Positions 51,057-60,305 are shown, numbered from the stretch's first letter. The stretch: DNA of 64,000 bases from CAKZLS01 sp963771545 (GCA_963771545.1 CAVYTX010000002.1:2721529-2785528); one strand, 5' to 3'. The notes: generated by a model from the letters alone, not told the origin. Made by a program: numbers and translations.

Positions 51057-52355
51057 ATGATCCCCCGATATAGCCGCCCGGAAATGACCGCCATTTGGGA
51101 GCCGGAGACGCGGTTCCGCATCTGGTTGGAGATCGAGGCCCATGCCTGCGACGCTCAGGCTGATTTGGGGGTTATCCCCAGGGAAGCGGCGCGCGCCGTG
51201 CGGGAACGCGGGAACTTCGAGATTAGCCGCATCGACGCAATCGAGCTGGAGACGAAACACGACGTCATCGCATTCTTGACGAATGTCGCGGAATATGTGG
51301 GAGACGAGGCGCGGTTCATCCACCAGGGCATGACGTCCTCGGACGTTCTCGACACCTGCTTCGCCGTCCAGTTGACCCGCGCGGCCGACATCTTGACGGA
51401 GGACATCGAATCTCTGCTCGATGCCCTGAAACGGCGGGCGCTCGAGCACAAGAACACCCTCTGCATCGGACGCAGCCACGGCATTCACGCCGAGCCGACC
51501 ACCTTTGGCCTCAAGCTGGCGGGCTACTACGTGGAATGGCAACGGAACCTCGAACGACTGCGTGCCGCGCGACGGGAGATCGCGACCTGCGCCATTTCGG
51601 GCGCGGTCGGCACCTACGCGAATGTCGATCCCGCCGTCGAACGCCATGTGGCCGAAAAACTTGGCCTCCAGGTCGAGCCGGTCTCGACCCAGGTCATTCC
51701 TCGCGACCGTCACGCCATGTTCTTCGCCACCCTTGCCGTGATCGCCAGTTCCGTGGAGCGGCTGGCGACGGAAATCCGCCACTTGCAGCGGACCGAGTTG
51801 CGAGAGGTGGGGGAACTCTTTTCCGCGGGTCAGAAAGGCTCGTCGGCCATGCCGCACAAGCGCAACCCGATCCTGACGGAGAACCTGACCGGGCTGGCGC
51901 GCACGGTCCGCGCCGCGGTCGTTCCGGCGCTGGAGAACGTTGCTCTGTGGCACGAACGCGACATCTCGCATTCGTCGGTGGAACGCATGATCGGTCCCGA
52001 TACCACGGTGACCCTCGATTTCGCGCTCGCCCGGCTTGCCGGCGTCGTCGACAAGCTGGTCATTTACCCTGACGCGATGCAACGGAACCTCGACAGTCTG
52101 CGCGGCCTCATATTTTCCCAGCGCGTGTTGCTGGCGCTGACCCAAGCGGGTATGAGCCGGGAGGACGCGTATCAAGCCGTTCAGCGGAACGCGATGAAAG
52201 CTTGGGAAGCCGGGAAAGGCTTCCTCGGCGAACTCCTGGCGGATCCCGAGGTTTCCAAGCACATCGACGCAGCGTCTCTGGAGAGTTTGTTTGATCTGAA
52301 CTATCACACGAAACACGTGGATACTGTTTTCGCCCGCGTCTTCGGCAAGTCTTGA
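51057..52355 (+). CDS. purB: Adenylosuccinate lyase
   Basis: Cleaves SAICAR to AICAR and adenylosuccinate to AMP in purine synthesis. 432 residues, bacterial short type. Substrate-site MTSSDVLDTC (TSxD), catalytic-His region IGRSHGIHAEPTTFG, and the superfamily signature KGSSAMPHKRNP starting near 261 with catalytic Ser. The sequence is complete and undisrupted. It heads the purine region, separated from purC by an accessory insertion (SIR2-like gene, zeta-subunit gene, broken NRDE gene). Confidence 0.97.
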   Translation: MIPRYSRPEMTAIWEPETRFRIWLEIEAHACDAQADLGVIPREAARAVRERGNFEISRIDAIELETKHDVIAFLTNVAEYVGDEARFIHQGMTSSDVLDTCFAVQLTRAADILTEDIESLLDALKRRALEHKNTLCIGRSHGIHAEPTTFGLKLAGYYVEWQRNLERLRAARREIATCAISGAVGTYANVDPAVERHVAEKLGLQVEPVSTQVIPRDRHAMFFATLAVIASSVERLATEIRHLQRTELREVGELFSAGQKGSSAMPHKRNPILTENLTGLARTVRAAVVPALENVALWHERDISHSSVERMIGPDTTVTLDFALARLAGVVDKLVIYPDAMQRNLDSLRGLIFSQRVLLALTQAGMSREDAYQAVQRNAMKAWEAGKGFLGELLADPEVSKHIDAASLESLFDLNYHTKHVDTVFARVFGKS

Positions 52356-52365
52356 GTCGTTACCG

Positions 52366-52520
52366 CGCACCGGCCGCCCCCTCGGCGGAGACGCTTTCGT
52401 CGAACGGCTGGAAGCCATCCTCGGCCGCAACCTCCGCCCCCGCAAACTCGGCACCAAGCCCCGCAAAAAAACCCAAGGCAGCCGCGAGATCAGTAACGTG
52501 TCCCCGGAAGCCATAATGGA
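52366..52520 (+). pseudogene. REP-associated tyrosine (Y1) transposase C-terminal remnant 2
   Basis: Reads RTGRPLGGDAFVERLEAILG, RNLRPRKLGTKPRKKTQG, the C terminus of RAYT-type transposases (TGRPLG...FVExLExxLGR). The catalytic parts are gone. It abuts the 3' end of the AT-rich SIR2-like gene. Confidence 0.75.
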
Positions 52521-52549
52521 AATGAAAACCAGAACCGATAAACAGAGAT

Positions 52550-53650
52550 TTAAATAGAATTCATAAATCTGGTGTGACATTTCTCCAGTGATGGAAAAGT
52601 TGCAATTTGTTCCGTGCGGCCATCTCCAATGTCTCTAGTCGATATATTCATTTTTAAACAATCAAGTATATTCGCGTTAACGAACCGGTAATTTCGGAAA
52701 CAAATGAAGTCATCAAAACGCCGCTTTACACTTCCATCTGGATCAAGGCAAATGACGTCAATCGTCTTCAAGTGTTGTGATTTAAGAATCGCCGATTTAA
52801 AGAGATATTTCACGTAGGAATCCGCGAGAGGAAGGGAATAGCCCAAAATGCGGATATGATTGGCGTTCAAAATCTGTGAATACGCAACAGCCCAGGCATG
52901 CCGTATTTCGTCATCCACTCCTTTGCTCCATGTCGGCGGAACGATTTTTTCGATATCGACGCTACCGTGCAATTTCGCTAAGGGAATAGTCATAAATCCG
53001 CCAGCATCAGGGTTGTCATTTCCCCTTTTGAACTCAAACCGTCCGTCTACTGCGTTGTATCCTGGTGCTGTGTAGTCTATAGAATAGTGTTCTTGTATAT
53101 AAGCCAGAGAATGTTCCAAAATTATATCGTAGTTCAGAGAAACTACTGAATAGCTGACATCGCTATTTGCGAGTGGACGAAATTTAAAACGATTTGGCCT
53201 TTCTCCTTGCTCTTCATTACGATAATAGACGAACTCAAACTGAAACAAATTCGCCACGAAGCCTATATACCAAAACCAATTGTCTTTTTTTATACCGAAA
53301 AGAAAATCATGCCAATTTGCAGCTCGGCTTGGTGCAGCAGGAAGTAAAGGGGTATGCTCCTCAATAACGTCCTTTATATAGCGTATAAAATCCTCATTTA
53401 AGCGAGTGCCGGTTAACTGTGACTGCATCTCAAGAATAGAAAGTATTTCCTCGATGTTAAATAAGTCCGTTTCAAAATAATTTTTGCTAACGGCCATCTT
53501 GTTAATTTCGTCAAAGAGAGATTGAAAATGAGAAAAAGTTTCAGGGTCAGAAAAATATAGATCCTTCGATTTCTCCAGAAAATTTCCCATTACGGGCAAG
53601 CCCAAGGGTGCCGAAAAGCCCGCTCCAAGTATGTAGACTACGTTATCCAT
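52550..53650 (-). CDS. SIR2-like domain protein, probable anti-phage NADase effector
   Basis: 366 residues. VVYILGAGFSAPLGLPVMGNF (residues ~5-25) is the SIR2 NAD-binding GAGFS motif. Later VVSLNYDIILEHSL (near 171) matches the T/S-N-Y-D motif, AKLHGSVDIEKI (near 226) the conserved LHGS, and IRILGYSLPLADSYVKYLF the GYSLP..D motif of SIR2_2-type proteins. Such proteins act as NAD-depleting effectors in several phage-defence systems, alone or with a sensor. No partner gene is adjacent. The gene is much more AT-rich than its neighbours and lies between transposase debris and REP-like DNA, consistent with horizontal transfer. Confidence 0.8.
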   Translation of the reverse strand: MDNVVYILGAGFSAPLGLPVMGNFLEKSKDLYFSDPETFSHFQSLFDEINKMAVSKNYFETDLFNIEEILSILEMQSQLTGTRLNEDFIRYIKDVIEEHTPLLPAAPSRAANWHDFLFGIKKDNWFWYIGFVANLFQFEFVYYRNEEQGERPNRFKFRPLANSDVSYSVVSLNYDIILEHSLAYIQEHYSIDYTAPGYNAVDGRFEFKRGNDNPDAGGFMTIPLAKLHGSVDIEKIVPPTWSKGVDDEIRHAWAVAYSQILNANHIRILGYSLPLADSYVKYLFKSAILKSQHLKTIDVICLDPDGSVKRRFDDFICFRNYRFVNANILDCLKMNISTRDIGDGRTEQIATFPSLEKCHTRFMNSI

Positions 53651-53756
53651 GAAAACCTAATCTGATTGCGTTATTTTTATATGTACGTTGTTCATGCTAT
53701 ACAACGGAGAGTGAGCGCGGTCGAATTGTGTAGCAAAATAAAGATAAAAAAATTGT

Positions 53757-53820
53757 ATGGGAAGATTTGGGACGCTACTCTTTTTAAAGACTGAAAGATT
53801 GGGGACGCTACCGTTTTCGC
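53757..53820. repeat. REP-like GGGACGCTAC repeats flanking the SIR2 gene
   Basis: Two tandem units, ATTTGGGACGCTACTCTTTT and ATTGGGGACGCTACCGTTTT, about 35 bp apart. Such sequences often lie beside RAYT transposases, whose remnant is on the other side of the SIR2 gene (52366-52520, followed by GTGTCCCCGGAA). Confidence 0.55.
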
Positions 53821-53829
53821 CCGCCAGTA

Positions 53830-54195
53830 CTAATCCCCCACCCGCACGTGATCGGTATCGAGCGCGGTCGGAAACTCCTCGGCCAGTTGTTCCAGCGCCA
53901 CGGCGAGGTACCCGCCGAAAGCGGAAACGACCTCCTGCTCCGTCACGCTCACATCACGGGTCTGCATCTCGGCGAGCACCGTTTGCATCACCACGTCGGT
54001 TCCGGACTGGTCAATGTCGAGCCGGACCAAGCGCTTCGCGTACGCGTCCGCCTCGCCGCCGGTCATGCCCATCCGCTCGGCGGCCCAATGACCAAACAAC
54101 TTGGCGCGCCGACAACGCGCCTTGAAACGCAGCTCTTCGCCGAGTTTGTATTTCGCTTCGTGTCCCTTCTCGATTTCACGAAGGGTGTCCGTCAT
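53830..54195 (-). CDS. DUF1476 / F1-ATPase zeta-subunit-type inhibitor
   Basis: 121 residues from ATG 54195. DTLREIEKGHEAKYKLGEELRFKARCRRAKLFGHWAAERMG, then GGEADAYAKRLVRLDI, is the DUF1476 four-helix bundle; in Paracoccus this protein is the zeta subunit, a natural inhibitor that blocks ATP hydrolysis by F1 through its N-terminal region. Restricted to alphaproteobacteria. The C-terminal tail (FPTALDTDHVRVGD) is a little longer than usual. Divergent from the NRDE gene. Confidence 0.87.
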   Translation of the reverse strand: MTDTLREIEKGHEAKYKLGEELRFKARCRRAKLFGHWAAERMGMTGGEADAYAKRLVRLDIDQSGTDVVMQTVLAEMQTRDVSVTEQEVVSAFGGYLAVALEQLAEEFPTALDTDHVRVGD

Positions 54196-54266
54196 GATAT
54201 TCCTCGCCAAAAGGATCTTGGAGAAATCCAGCGGTCCGAGTCTAACATATGGATAGTAAGCCGGAA

Positions 54267-55039
54267 ATGTGCACGGTTGTCGTTCTGCGCCGCCCCGATA
54301 GCGACTGGCCGCTGCTGCTGGCGGCAAATCGCGACGAAATGGTCAGCCGGCGATGCAAGCCGCCGGCCCGCCACTGGTCCGACCGGCCTCGCGTGGTGGC
54401 GGGGATGGACGAAGTCGCGGGAGGCACGTGGTTGGGCCTCAACGACGACGGGGTAACGGCCGGGCGTTCTCAACCGTCGGAACACCCTTGGCCCTCTGCC
54501 GGGAGCCAAAAGCCGCGGGGAACTGCCGCTGCGCGCGTTGGATCATGGAACGGCGCGCCTCGCGGTCGGGTCGCTCGGCACACTCGATGCGGATGCCTAT
54601 CGGCCGTTTAACATGATCGTCGCGGACAACCGCGATGCCTTCTGGGTGCGATGCCGGCGGATCGAGGAGGAGCGTGAGCGACGCCAACGTCATCGAAACC
54701 GGGGAGATCCCGACTGGATTGTCGATGATCACCGCTTACGACCTCAACGATGCGTCCTCGCCCCGGATACGCCGCTTTCTCGGACGTTTCGAAGCCGCGG
54801 CGGAACCGGACCCGGCGTCGGGGGACTGGTCCGATTGGGAGGCGATCCTCGCGAGCCGCGAACACGATTCCACGGCCGGGCCCGGAGGCGCCATGTGCGT
54901 GGTGACCGATCATGGTTTCGAAACCGTATCGTCGTCATTGATCGCGTTGCCGGCCGCGGATCGCCATGGTGCCAGACCCATATGGCTGTTTTCGCATGGG
55001 CGGCCGGGGGAAAGCACCTACGAGCCCGTCCCTCTGTAA
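54267..55039 (+). pseudogene. NRDE/TANGO2 family protein, two frameshifts
   Basis: Begins MCTVVVLRRPDSDWPLLLAA then NRDE, giving the conserved N-terminal Cys and NRDE motif, followed by GGTWLGLNDDGVTA. After ~54470 the reading passes to a second frame (VLNRRNTLGPLPGAKSRGEL, YRPFNMIVADNRDAFWVRC), and after ~54655 to a third (IPTGLSMITAYDLNDASSPR). All three agree in order with TANGO2-like proteins, so two indels disrupt one gene. Family function concerns lipid or heme handling and is poorly defined in bacteria. ATG 54267 is chosen because the Cys must be residue 2. Confidence 0.82.
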
Positions 55040-55142
55040 CCGCCGATCAACCGGTATCATTGTTTTGCCGTCAGACACTTGCTATACAAAACGCGCTCAC
55101 CGGACGCGGCAATCGCGCTCCGGCAACTCGCGGTTTATCGAC

Positions 55143-55907
55143 ATGGCCCGACGCAGACAGATTTTCGAAGGCACGGCCAAAATCCTTTTCGAAGGACCCG
55201 AACCCGGAACCCTTGTGCAATATTTCAAGGACGACTCGTCCGCGCTCAGCGTCCAAAAGAGAGGCGTCATTACCGGCAAGGGCGTTCTCAACAACCGCAT
55301 ATCCGAATATCTGATGGTCAGGCTCGCCGAAATCGGGATCCCCACGCATTTCGTTCGCCGGCTCAACATGCGCGAGCAACTGGTCCGGGAAGTCGAGATC
55401 ATTCCCGTGCAGGTGGCGGTCCGCAATGTCGCGGCGGGATCATTCGCCAAGCGCTTCGGCATGGCCGAGGGAACACCGCTGCCTCGCTCCATCGTCGAGT
55501 ATTACTATAAGTCCGAAGAACTGAACCACCCGTTGGTTTCGGAAGAGCATATCACGGCCTTCGGATGGGCGACGCCTCAGGATCTGGACGAGACCATGTC
55601 GTTGTCGTTGCGGGTCAACGACTTTCTGAGCGGCCTGTTTCTCGGCATCGGCATTCGGCTCATGGACCTCAAGGTCGAGTTCGGCCGGTTGTGGGAGGAC
55701 GATCAGATGCGCATCGTGCTCGCCGATGAAATAAGCCCCGACTCGACGCGCCTGTGGGACCTCAGAAATAACGAGCGCCTGGACACGGAGCGTTTTCGCG
55801 AGGACCTCAGCAAGATCACCGACGCCTATCAGGAAGTCGCCCGGCGCCTGGGGATTCTTCCGGAAAGCGGCCCGACTGATATCAAGGGTCCGGAAACCAT
55901 GCAATAA
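55143..55907 (+). CDS. purC: Phosphoribosylaminoimidazole-succinocarboxamide synthase
   Basis: Condenses CAIR and aspartate in purine synthesis. 254 residues: RQIFEGTAKILFEGPEPGTL, FKDDSSA(L), KGVLNNRISEYLM (nucleotide loop), EVIPVQVAVRNVAAGS and LADEISPDSTRLWD are all standard SAICAR synthetase motifs. The start at ATG 55143 gives the family's usual N terminus MARRRQIFEG. The gene heads purC-purS-purQ-purL. Intact. Confidence 0.97.
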   Translation: MARRRQIFEGTAKILFEGPEPGTLVQYFKDDSSALSVQKRGVITGKGVLNNRISEYLMVRLAEIGIPTHFVRRLNMREQLVREVEIIPVQVAVRNVAAGSFAKRFGMAEGTPLPRSIVEYYYKSEELNHPLVSEEHITAFGWATPQDLDETMSLSLRVNDFLSGLFLGIGIRLMDLKVEFGRLWEDDQMRIVLADEISPDSTRLWDLRNNERLDTERFREDLSKITDAYQEVARRLGILPESGPTDIKGPETMQ

Positions 55908-55930
55908 CGTGAAAAAGGAACGAGTCAGCC

Positions 55931-56173
55931 GTGAAAGCCAACGTTCACGTGACACTGAAAAACGGGGTTCTGGATCCGGAAGGCAAGGCGGTGCAACACG
56001 CCCTTGAAGCCTTGGGGTTCGGCGGCATCAACGAGATCCGCAAGGGGAAGTTTATCGAGATCGATCTTGCCGAAGCCGATTCGAAAAAAGCGCATGAGCA
56101 CATCGATGCCATGTGCCGGCGGCTGCTCGCCAATACGGTGATCGAAAATTATTCCATCGATATCGTGGACTAG
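55931..56173 (+). CDS. purS: FGAM synthetase subunit PurS
   Basis: 80 residues, GTG start: KANVHVTLKNGVLDPEGKAV, QHALEALGFGGINEIRKGKF, IEIDLAEAD. PurS dimers bridge small PurL and PurQ to channel ammonia. The short length and order purC-purS-purQ-purL are the normal arrangement in alphaproteobacteria and firmicutes. 23 bp after purC. Confidence 0.96.
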   Translation: MKANVHVTLKNGVLDPEGKAVQHALEALGFGGINEIRKGKFIEIDLAEADSKKAHEHIDAMCRRLLANTVIENYSIDIVD

Positions 56174-56259
56174 CGCCGGGGGCGACATCCCGTTTTCCCA
56201 TTTTCACCGTGAAGTCCTGATTTTCTCCCGAGTAATCTCAAAAGGCCGTTGTCCCGGAA

Positions 56260-56949
56260 ATGAAAAGCGCCGTTATCGTCTTTCCCGGCTCCAACTGCGA
56301 CCGCGACGTCGCCGTCGCGCTGACGCACGCCACCGGTACCCCCCCTCTCATGATTTGGCATCGGGAAACCGAGTTGCCCCGGCTCGACCTCATCGTCGTC
56401 CCGGGAGGTTTCTCCTACGGCGACTACCTGCGGGCCGGCGCCATGGCCGCGCACTCTCCCATCATGCGCGCGGTCAAAGCGCGAGCGGAAGCGGGGATAG
56501 CCGTCCTCGGCATTTGCAATGGCTTTCAAATCCTCACCGAAGCCGGGCTGTTGCCGGGCGTTCTGATGAGAAACGCCGATCTCAAGTTCATCTGCCGGGA
56601 TGTTTTTCTAAAGGTGGAAAATCAGAGCACAATTTTCACTCAGAGTTACGCGCCGGGACAGATCCTCAGGATCCCCATCGCTCACAACGAGGGAAATTAC
56701 TTCGCCGATGAAGCGACCCTGCGGGAACTGAAGGACAAGGACCGCATCGTCTTTCGATACTGCGGTTCCCAAGGCGATGTCGGCGACCGATTCAATCCCA
56801 ACGGGTCCCAGGACAATATTGCCGGGATTCTCAACGGAAAGGGAAATGTCCTGGGAATGATGCCTCATCCGGAACGGCTCGCCGAGCCGCTGTTGGGCGG
56901 AACGGACGGACGGCCCATGTTCGACGGCTTGCTCGCGGCGCTTCGGTAG
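56260..56949 (+). CDS. purQ: FGAM synthetase glutaminase subunit PurQ
   Basis: 229 residues, class-I glutamine amidotransferase. SAVIVFPGSNCDRDVAVAL, VVPGGFSYGDYLRAGAMAA, AVLGICNGFQILTEAGLLPG with nucleophile Cys86, and the C-terminal MMPHPERLAEPLLG with catalytic His/Glu. It supplies ammonia to PurL. Intact and in operon order. Confidence 0.97.
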   Translation: MKSAVIVFPGSNCDRDVAVALTHATGTPPLMIWHRETELPRLDLIVVPGGFSYGDYLRAGAMAAHSPIMRAVKARAEAGIAVLGICNGFQILTEAGLLPGVLMRNADLKFICRDVFLKVENQSTIFTQSYAPGQILRIPIAHNEGNYFADEATLRELKDKDRIVFRYCGSQGDVGDRFNPNGSQDNIAGILNGKGNVLGMMPHPERLAEPLLGGTDGRPMFDGLLAALR

Positions 56950-57014
56950 ATGAGGGCCTCCACGATGTATTTGTTTAACAGGCGATGTTTCCGCCACTCC
57001 CTAAGCATGTGCCC

Positions 57015-59255
57015 ATGAAAAACATCACCGCGGATACGGTCGCCCAGCATGGGTTGACGCCGGACGAATACTCCAAGATTCTCACGATTCTGGGACGCGC
57101 GCCCAACATCACCGAGCTGGGTATTTTCTCGGTCATGTGGAGCGAGCATTGCTCCTACAAGTCCTCGAAAAGATGGCTCCGCAAGCTGCCGACCCGCGCG
57201 CCATGGGTGGTCTGCGGTCCGGGCGAGAATGCCGGCGTGGTCGATATCGGCGACGGACAGGTGGCGATCTTCAAAATGGAAAGCCACAATCATCCCTCGT
57301 ACATCGAGCCTTATCAGGGAGCGGCCACGGGGGTCGGCGGCATCCTGCGCGATGTCTTCACCATGGGCGCGCGTCCGGTCGCCAACCTGAACGCGCTTCG
57401 CTTCGGCAGCCCGGATCACCCCAAGATGCGGCATCTGATCGCCGGCGTCGTCGGAGGGATCGGCGGCTACGGCAATTGCGTGGGCGTGCCGACGGTGGCC
57501 GGCGAATGCGCGTTCCACGGCGGCTACGACGGCAATATCCTTGTCAACGCGATGACCGTCGGCGTCGCTCAATCGGGAAGGATCTTCTTTTCGGCGGCGG
57601 CGGGCATCGGCAATCCGATCGTCTATGTCGGTTCGAAAACGGGACGCGACGGCATCCACGGCGCGACCATGGCATCGGCTGAATTCAGCGATGACTCGGA
57701 AGAGAAACGGCCGACGGTGCAGGTTGGCGATCCGTTCACCGAAAAGCTCCTCATCGAGGCCTGCCTGGAGCTGATGGCGACGGATGCGATCATCGCGATT
57801 CAGGACATGGGCGCGGCCGGGCTCACGTCGTCGTCGTTCGAGATGGCGTCGAAAGGCGGGCTCGGGGTGGAGTTCGATCTCGATCGCGTGCCCGTCCGCG
57901 AACAGGGCATGACCGCCTACGAGATCATGCTGTCCGAGAGCCAGGAACGCATGCTGATGGTGCTGAAACCCGGACGGGAGGCGGAGGCCCGCGCGATTTT
58001 CGAGAAGTGGGAGCTCGACTTCGCGATCGTCGGTCGCACGACCGATACCGGGCATATGGTCCTTCGCCAGCAGGGAGAAATCGTCGCGGACTTGCCGATC
58101 GACCCCCTGGTGGCGTCTTCTCCGGACTATGACCGCCCGTGGATTCCGACGCCCCGATCACCGGTGATCCCGGCGGCCAGCATTCCCCCCTGCGATGACG
58201 CCATGGCCGCGTTGCGGCGGCTGATGTCCAGTCCCGATCTGGCGAGCAAGCGATGGGTATGGGAGCAATACGATCACATGGTCATGGCCGACACCGTGCA
58301 ACGCCCCGGAGGCAGCGCCGGCGTCGTGCGCGTTCACGGTACCCAAAAGGGCCTTGCGGTCGCGTGTGACTGCACGCCTCGCTACTGCTATTCCGATCCG
58401 GTGCAAGGCGGGCGTCAAGCGGTGGCCGAATCGTGGCGCAATCTGACGGCTGTCGGCGCGAAACCGTTGGCGATCACCGATTGTTTGAACTTCGGCAATC
58501 CGGAAAAGCCGGAAATCATGGGCCAGTTCGCGGGCTGCATCTCAGGCATGGCGGATGCGTGCGAAGCCCTCGCGTTCCCGGTGGTTTCGGGAAACGTGTC
58601 CTTCTACAACGAAACAAACGGCGTGGCCATTCCGCCGACGCCCGCGATCGGCGGCGTCGGCTTGATCCAAAACGTGGAGCGGATGGCGTCGATCGCCCTG
58701 AAAGCGGAGGGCGAAGTTCTTCTTCTCGTCGGCGGCCCCGCCGACGGCCATGGCGGATGGCTGGGGCAATCGTTGTATTTGCGGGAGATCGAGGGGAGGG
58801 AGGAAGGGGCACCGCCGCCTGTCGATCTGGAAACGGAGAGGCGTTGCGGCGATTTCGTGCGGGGTCTCATCGTCGACGGATCCATTTCGACGTGTCATGA
58901 CGTCTCGGACGGCGGCATGCTGATTGCGGTCGCGGAAATGGCGTTGGCGGGAAACATCGGCGCAACCTTGGAAACGCCCCCCACACCCCAGGCATTGGAA
59001 CACCTGCATGGTTGGCTGTTCGGCGAGGACCAGGGTCGATACGTTCTGTCCGTCCCGCCATCTCAAGCGGACGCAATCCAGATTCGAGCCAACTCCGCGA
59101 ACGTACCGACCCGGCGGATCGCAATCACCGGCGGTCGGCGGTTGACTGTGAACCCGTCGCATTCCATATCCCTCAGCGAGCTTCGAGATTTGCATGAAGG
59201 TTGGCTTCCCAGCTACATGGCGGGGCAACGGCGCGGCGCGGAAGGACACGGGTGA
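57015..59255 (+). CDS. purL: FGAM synthetase subunit PurL (small type)
   Basis: 746 residues, the small PurL that works with PurS and PurQ. HGLTPDEYSKILTILGRAPN, FSVMWSEHCSYKSSKRWLR (active-site His and ATP site), MESHNHPSYIEPYQGAATGVGGILRD, QDMGAAGLTSSSFEM and HDVSDGGMLIAVAEMAL are hallmark AIRS/PurM-superfamily motifs, here in two copies as expected. ATG 57015 is preferred to 56985. The 3' end is 5 bp upstream of bolA. Confidence 0.97.
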   Translation: MKNITADTVAQHGLTPDEYSKILTILGRAPNITELGIFSVMWSEHCSYKSSKRWLRKLPTRAPWVVCGPGENAGVVDIGDGQVAIFKMESHNHPSYIEPYQGAATGVGGILRDVFTMGARPVANLNALRFGSPDHPKMRHLIAGVVGGIGGYGNCVGVPTVAGECAFHGGYDGNILVNAMTVGVAQSGRIFFSAAAGIGNPIVYVGSKTGRDGIHGATMASAEFSDDSEEKRPTVQVGDPFTEKLLIEACLELMATDAIIAIQDMGAAGLTSSSFEMASKGGLGVEFDLDRVPVREQGMTAYEIMLSESQERMLMVLKPGREAEARAIFEKWELDFAIVGRTTDTGHMVLRQQGEIVADLPIDPLVASSPDYDRPWIPTPRSPVIPAASIPPCDDAMAALRRLMSSPDLASKRWVWEQYDHMVMADTVQRPGGSAGVVRVHGTQKGLAVACDCTPRYCYSDPVQGGRQAVAESWRNLTAVGAKPLAITDCLNFGNPEKPEIMGQFAGCISGMADACEALAFPVVSGNVSFYNETNGVAIPPTPAIGGVGLIQNVERMASIALKAEGEVLLLVGGPADGHGGWLGQSLYLREIEGREEGAPPPVDLETERRCGDFVRGLIVDGSISTCHDVSDGGMLIAVAEMALAGNIGATLETPPTPQALEHLHGWLFGEDQGRYVLSVPPSQADAIQIRANSANVPTRRIAITGGRRLTVNPSHSISLSELRDLHEGWLPSYMAGQRRGAEGHG

Positions 59256-59260
59256 CGAAT

Positions 59261-59500
59261 ATGGCGATGGATGCCGGCGATATCGAGCGCATGATCAGGG
59301 ACGCGATCCCCGACGCCGAGGTCAGGATTGAAGATCTGCGCGGCGACGGCGATCACTATGCGGCAACCGTGATATCGGCGGCATTCAAGGGTAAGAGCAG
59401 GGTACAGCAGCACCAAATCGTCTATCAGGCGTTGCGCGGCCGAATGGGTCACGAACTGCATGCGCTGGCGCTGCAGACCGGCGTGCCCGACGAAGGCTGA
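59261..59500 (+). CDS. BolA family protein
   Basis: 79 residues: IERMIRDAIPDAEVRIEDLRGDGDHYAATVIS, SRVQQHQIVYQAL, ELHALALQT, the class II KH-like BolA fold (R-V-x-H-x(Q/M)VY). BolA proteins form [2Fe-2S]-bridged complexes with CGFS glutaredoxins, and a CGFS glutaredoxin is encoded next. The conserved His is in QQHQIVY. GTG 59252 is a possible earlier start. Confidence 0.93.
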   Translation: MAMDAGDIERMIRDAIPDAEVRIEDLRGDGDHYAATVISAAFKGKSRVQQHQIVYQALRGRMGHELHALALQTGVPDEG

Positions 59501-59527
59501 CATACGGAACCAGGAAAGGATACAAGC

Positions 59528-59863
59528 ATGAATGACAATCCCGTCTTTGAGCGAATCCAGCGCGAGATCGAAGAAACCCCGGTTGTTTTGTTCATGAAGG
59601 GAACGCCGATGTTTCCTCAGTGCGGGTTTTCGGCGGCGGTGGTACAGGCCCTGACCAACCTCGGCATCAAGTTCAAGGGGATCGATGTTTTGAGCGACCC
59701 GTCCTTGCGGGAGGGCATCAAGCAGTTCACCGACTGGCCCACCGTTCCGCAACTGTACGTCAAGGGCGAATTCGTCGGTGGTTGCGACATCGTGCGAGAG
59801 ATGTACGGTTCGGGTGAGCTACAGCAGTTTCTCGATGAAAAAGGCATAGAGTACGCGGGCTAG
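59528..59863 (+). CDS. grxD: Monothiol glutaredoxin, Grx4/GrxD type
   Basis: 111 residues. TPVVLFMKGTPMFPQCGFSA gives the monothiol active site CGFS with Cys32; WPTVPQLYVKGEFVGGCDIV supplies the cis-Pro and glutathione-binding GG-CD. Carries or delivers [2Fe-2S] clusters together with BolA. Ribosome-binding site AGGAAAGG upstream. Last gene of the purine/BolA/glutaredoxin run. Confidence 0.96.
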   Translation: MNDNPVFERIQREIEETPVVLFMKGTPMFPQCGFSAAVVQALTNLGIKFKGIDVLSDPSLREGIKQFTDWPTVPQLYVKGEFVGGCDIVREMYGSGELQQFLDEKGIEYAG

Positions 59864-59952
59864 CACCGCTGCATCGAGGACCGAGCCATTGGCCACGCGG
59901 CCTTGCTCAGCCGGACGTTCGGCTCAATAGCATGCTCTTCCGCACTCCTCTC

Positions 59953-60098
59953 CTAGTACCGGCTGTCACGGTACCGTGCCCCATGTGACGGTCTTCCGAG
60001 GTCGTCCGGCCAGGCGCGGGCCGCAGGCGGGATGCTGGAGCATCACAAGCGGCCCGCAACGCCGCCGGGGGGCACGGAACTGTGATAGTCGGGACTAG
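59953..60098. repeat. Nested palindromic element of a related family (P2)
   Basis: 146 bp. Terminal inverted repeats of ~30 bp with several mismatches: CTAGTACCGGCTGTCACGGT ... (59953) and the complement ending GATAGTCGGGACTAG (60098). An internal hairpin GCGGGCCGC / GCGGCCCGC encloses GATGC-TGGA-GCATCACAAGC, the same tip as in family P1 (GATGC-GGGA-GCATCATAAGC). A different outer stem on a shared core suggests related mobile repeats. Confidence 0.7.
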
Positions 60099-60305
60099 TT
60101 TGGGAACCGGGCACGGCCGACGGCGTCGACGGCGTTTCCAAGCTCGACATGTCACGAGATCCAGAGATTTTCACACTCAGAGTTCGTAGCTCCCTACCGA
60201 ATTGAGTAGGTAGAAAGCAAACCGTACCGAAGTTTACGATTAATACACCTGATCGATGGTGAAATACGCGAGCGCCGTGATGCTCGGCCCAAGGGGAGAA
60301 CGACC

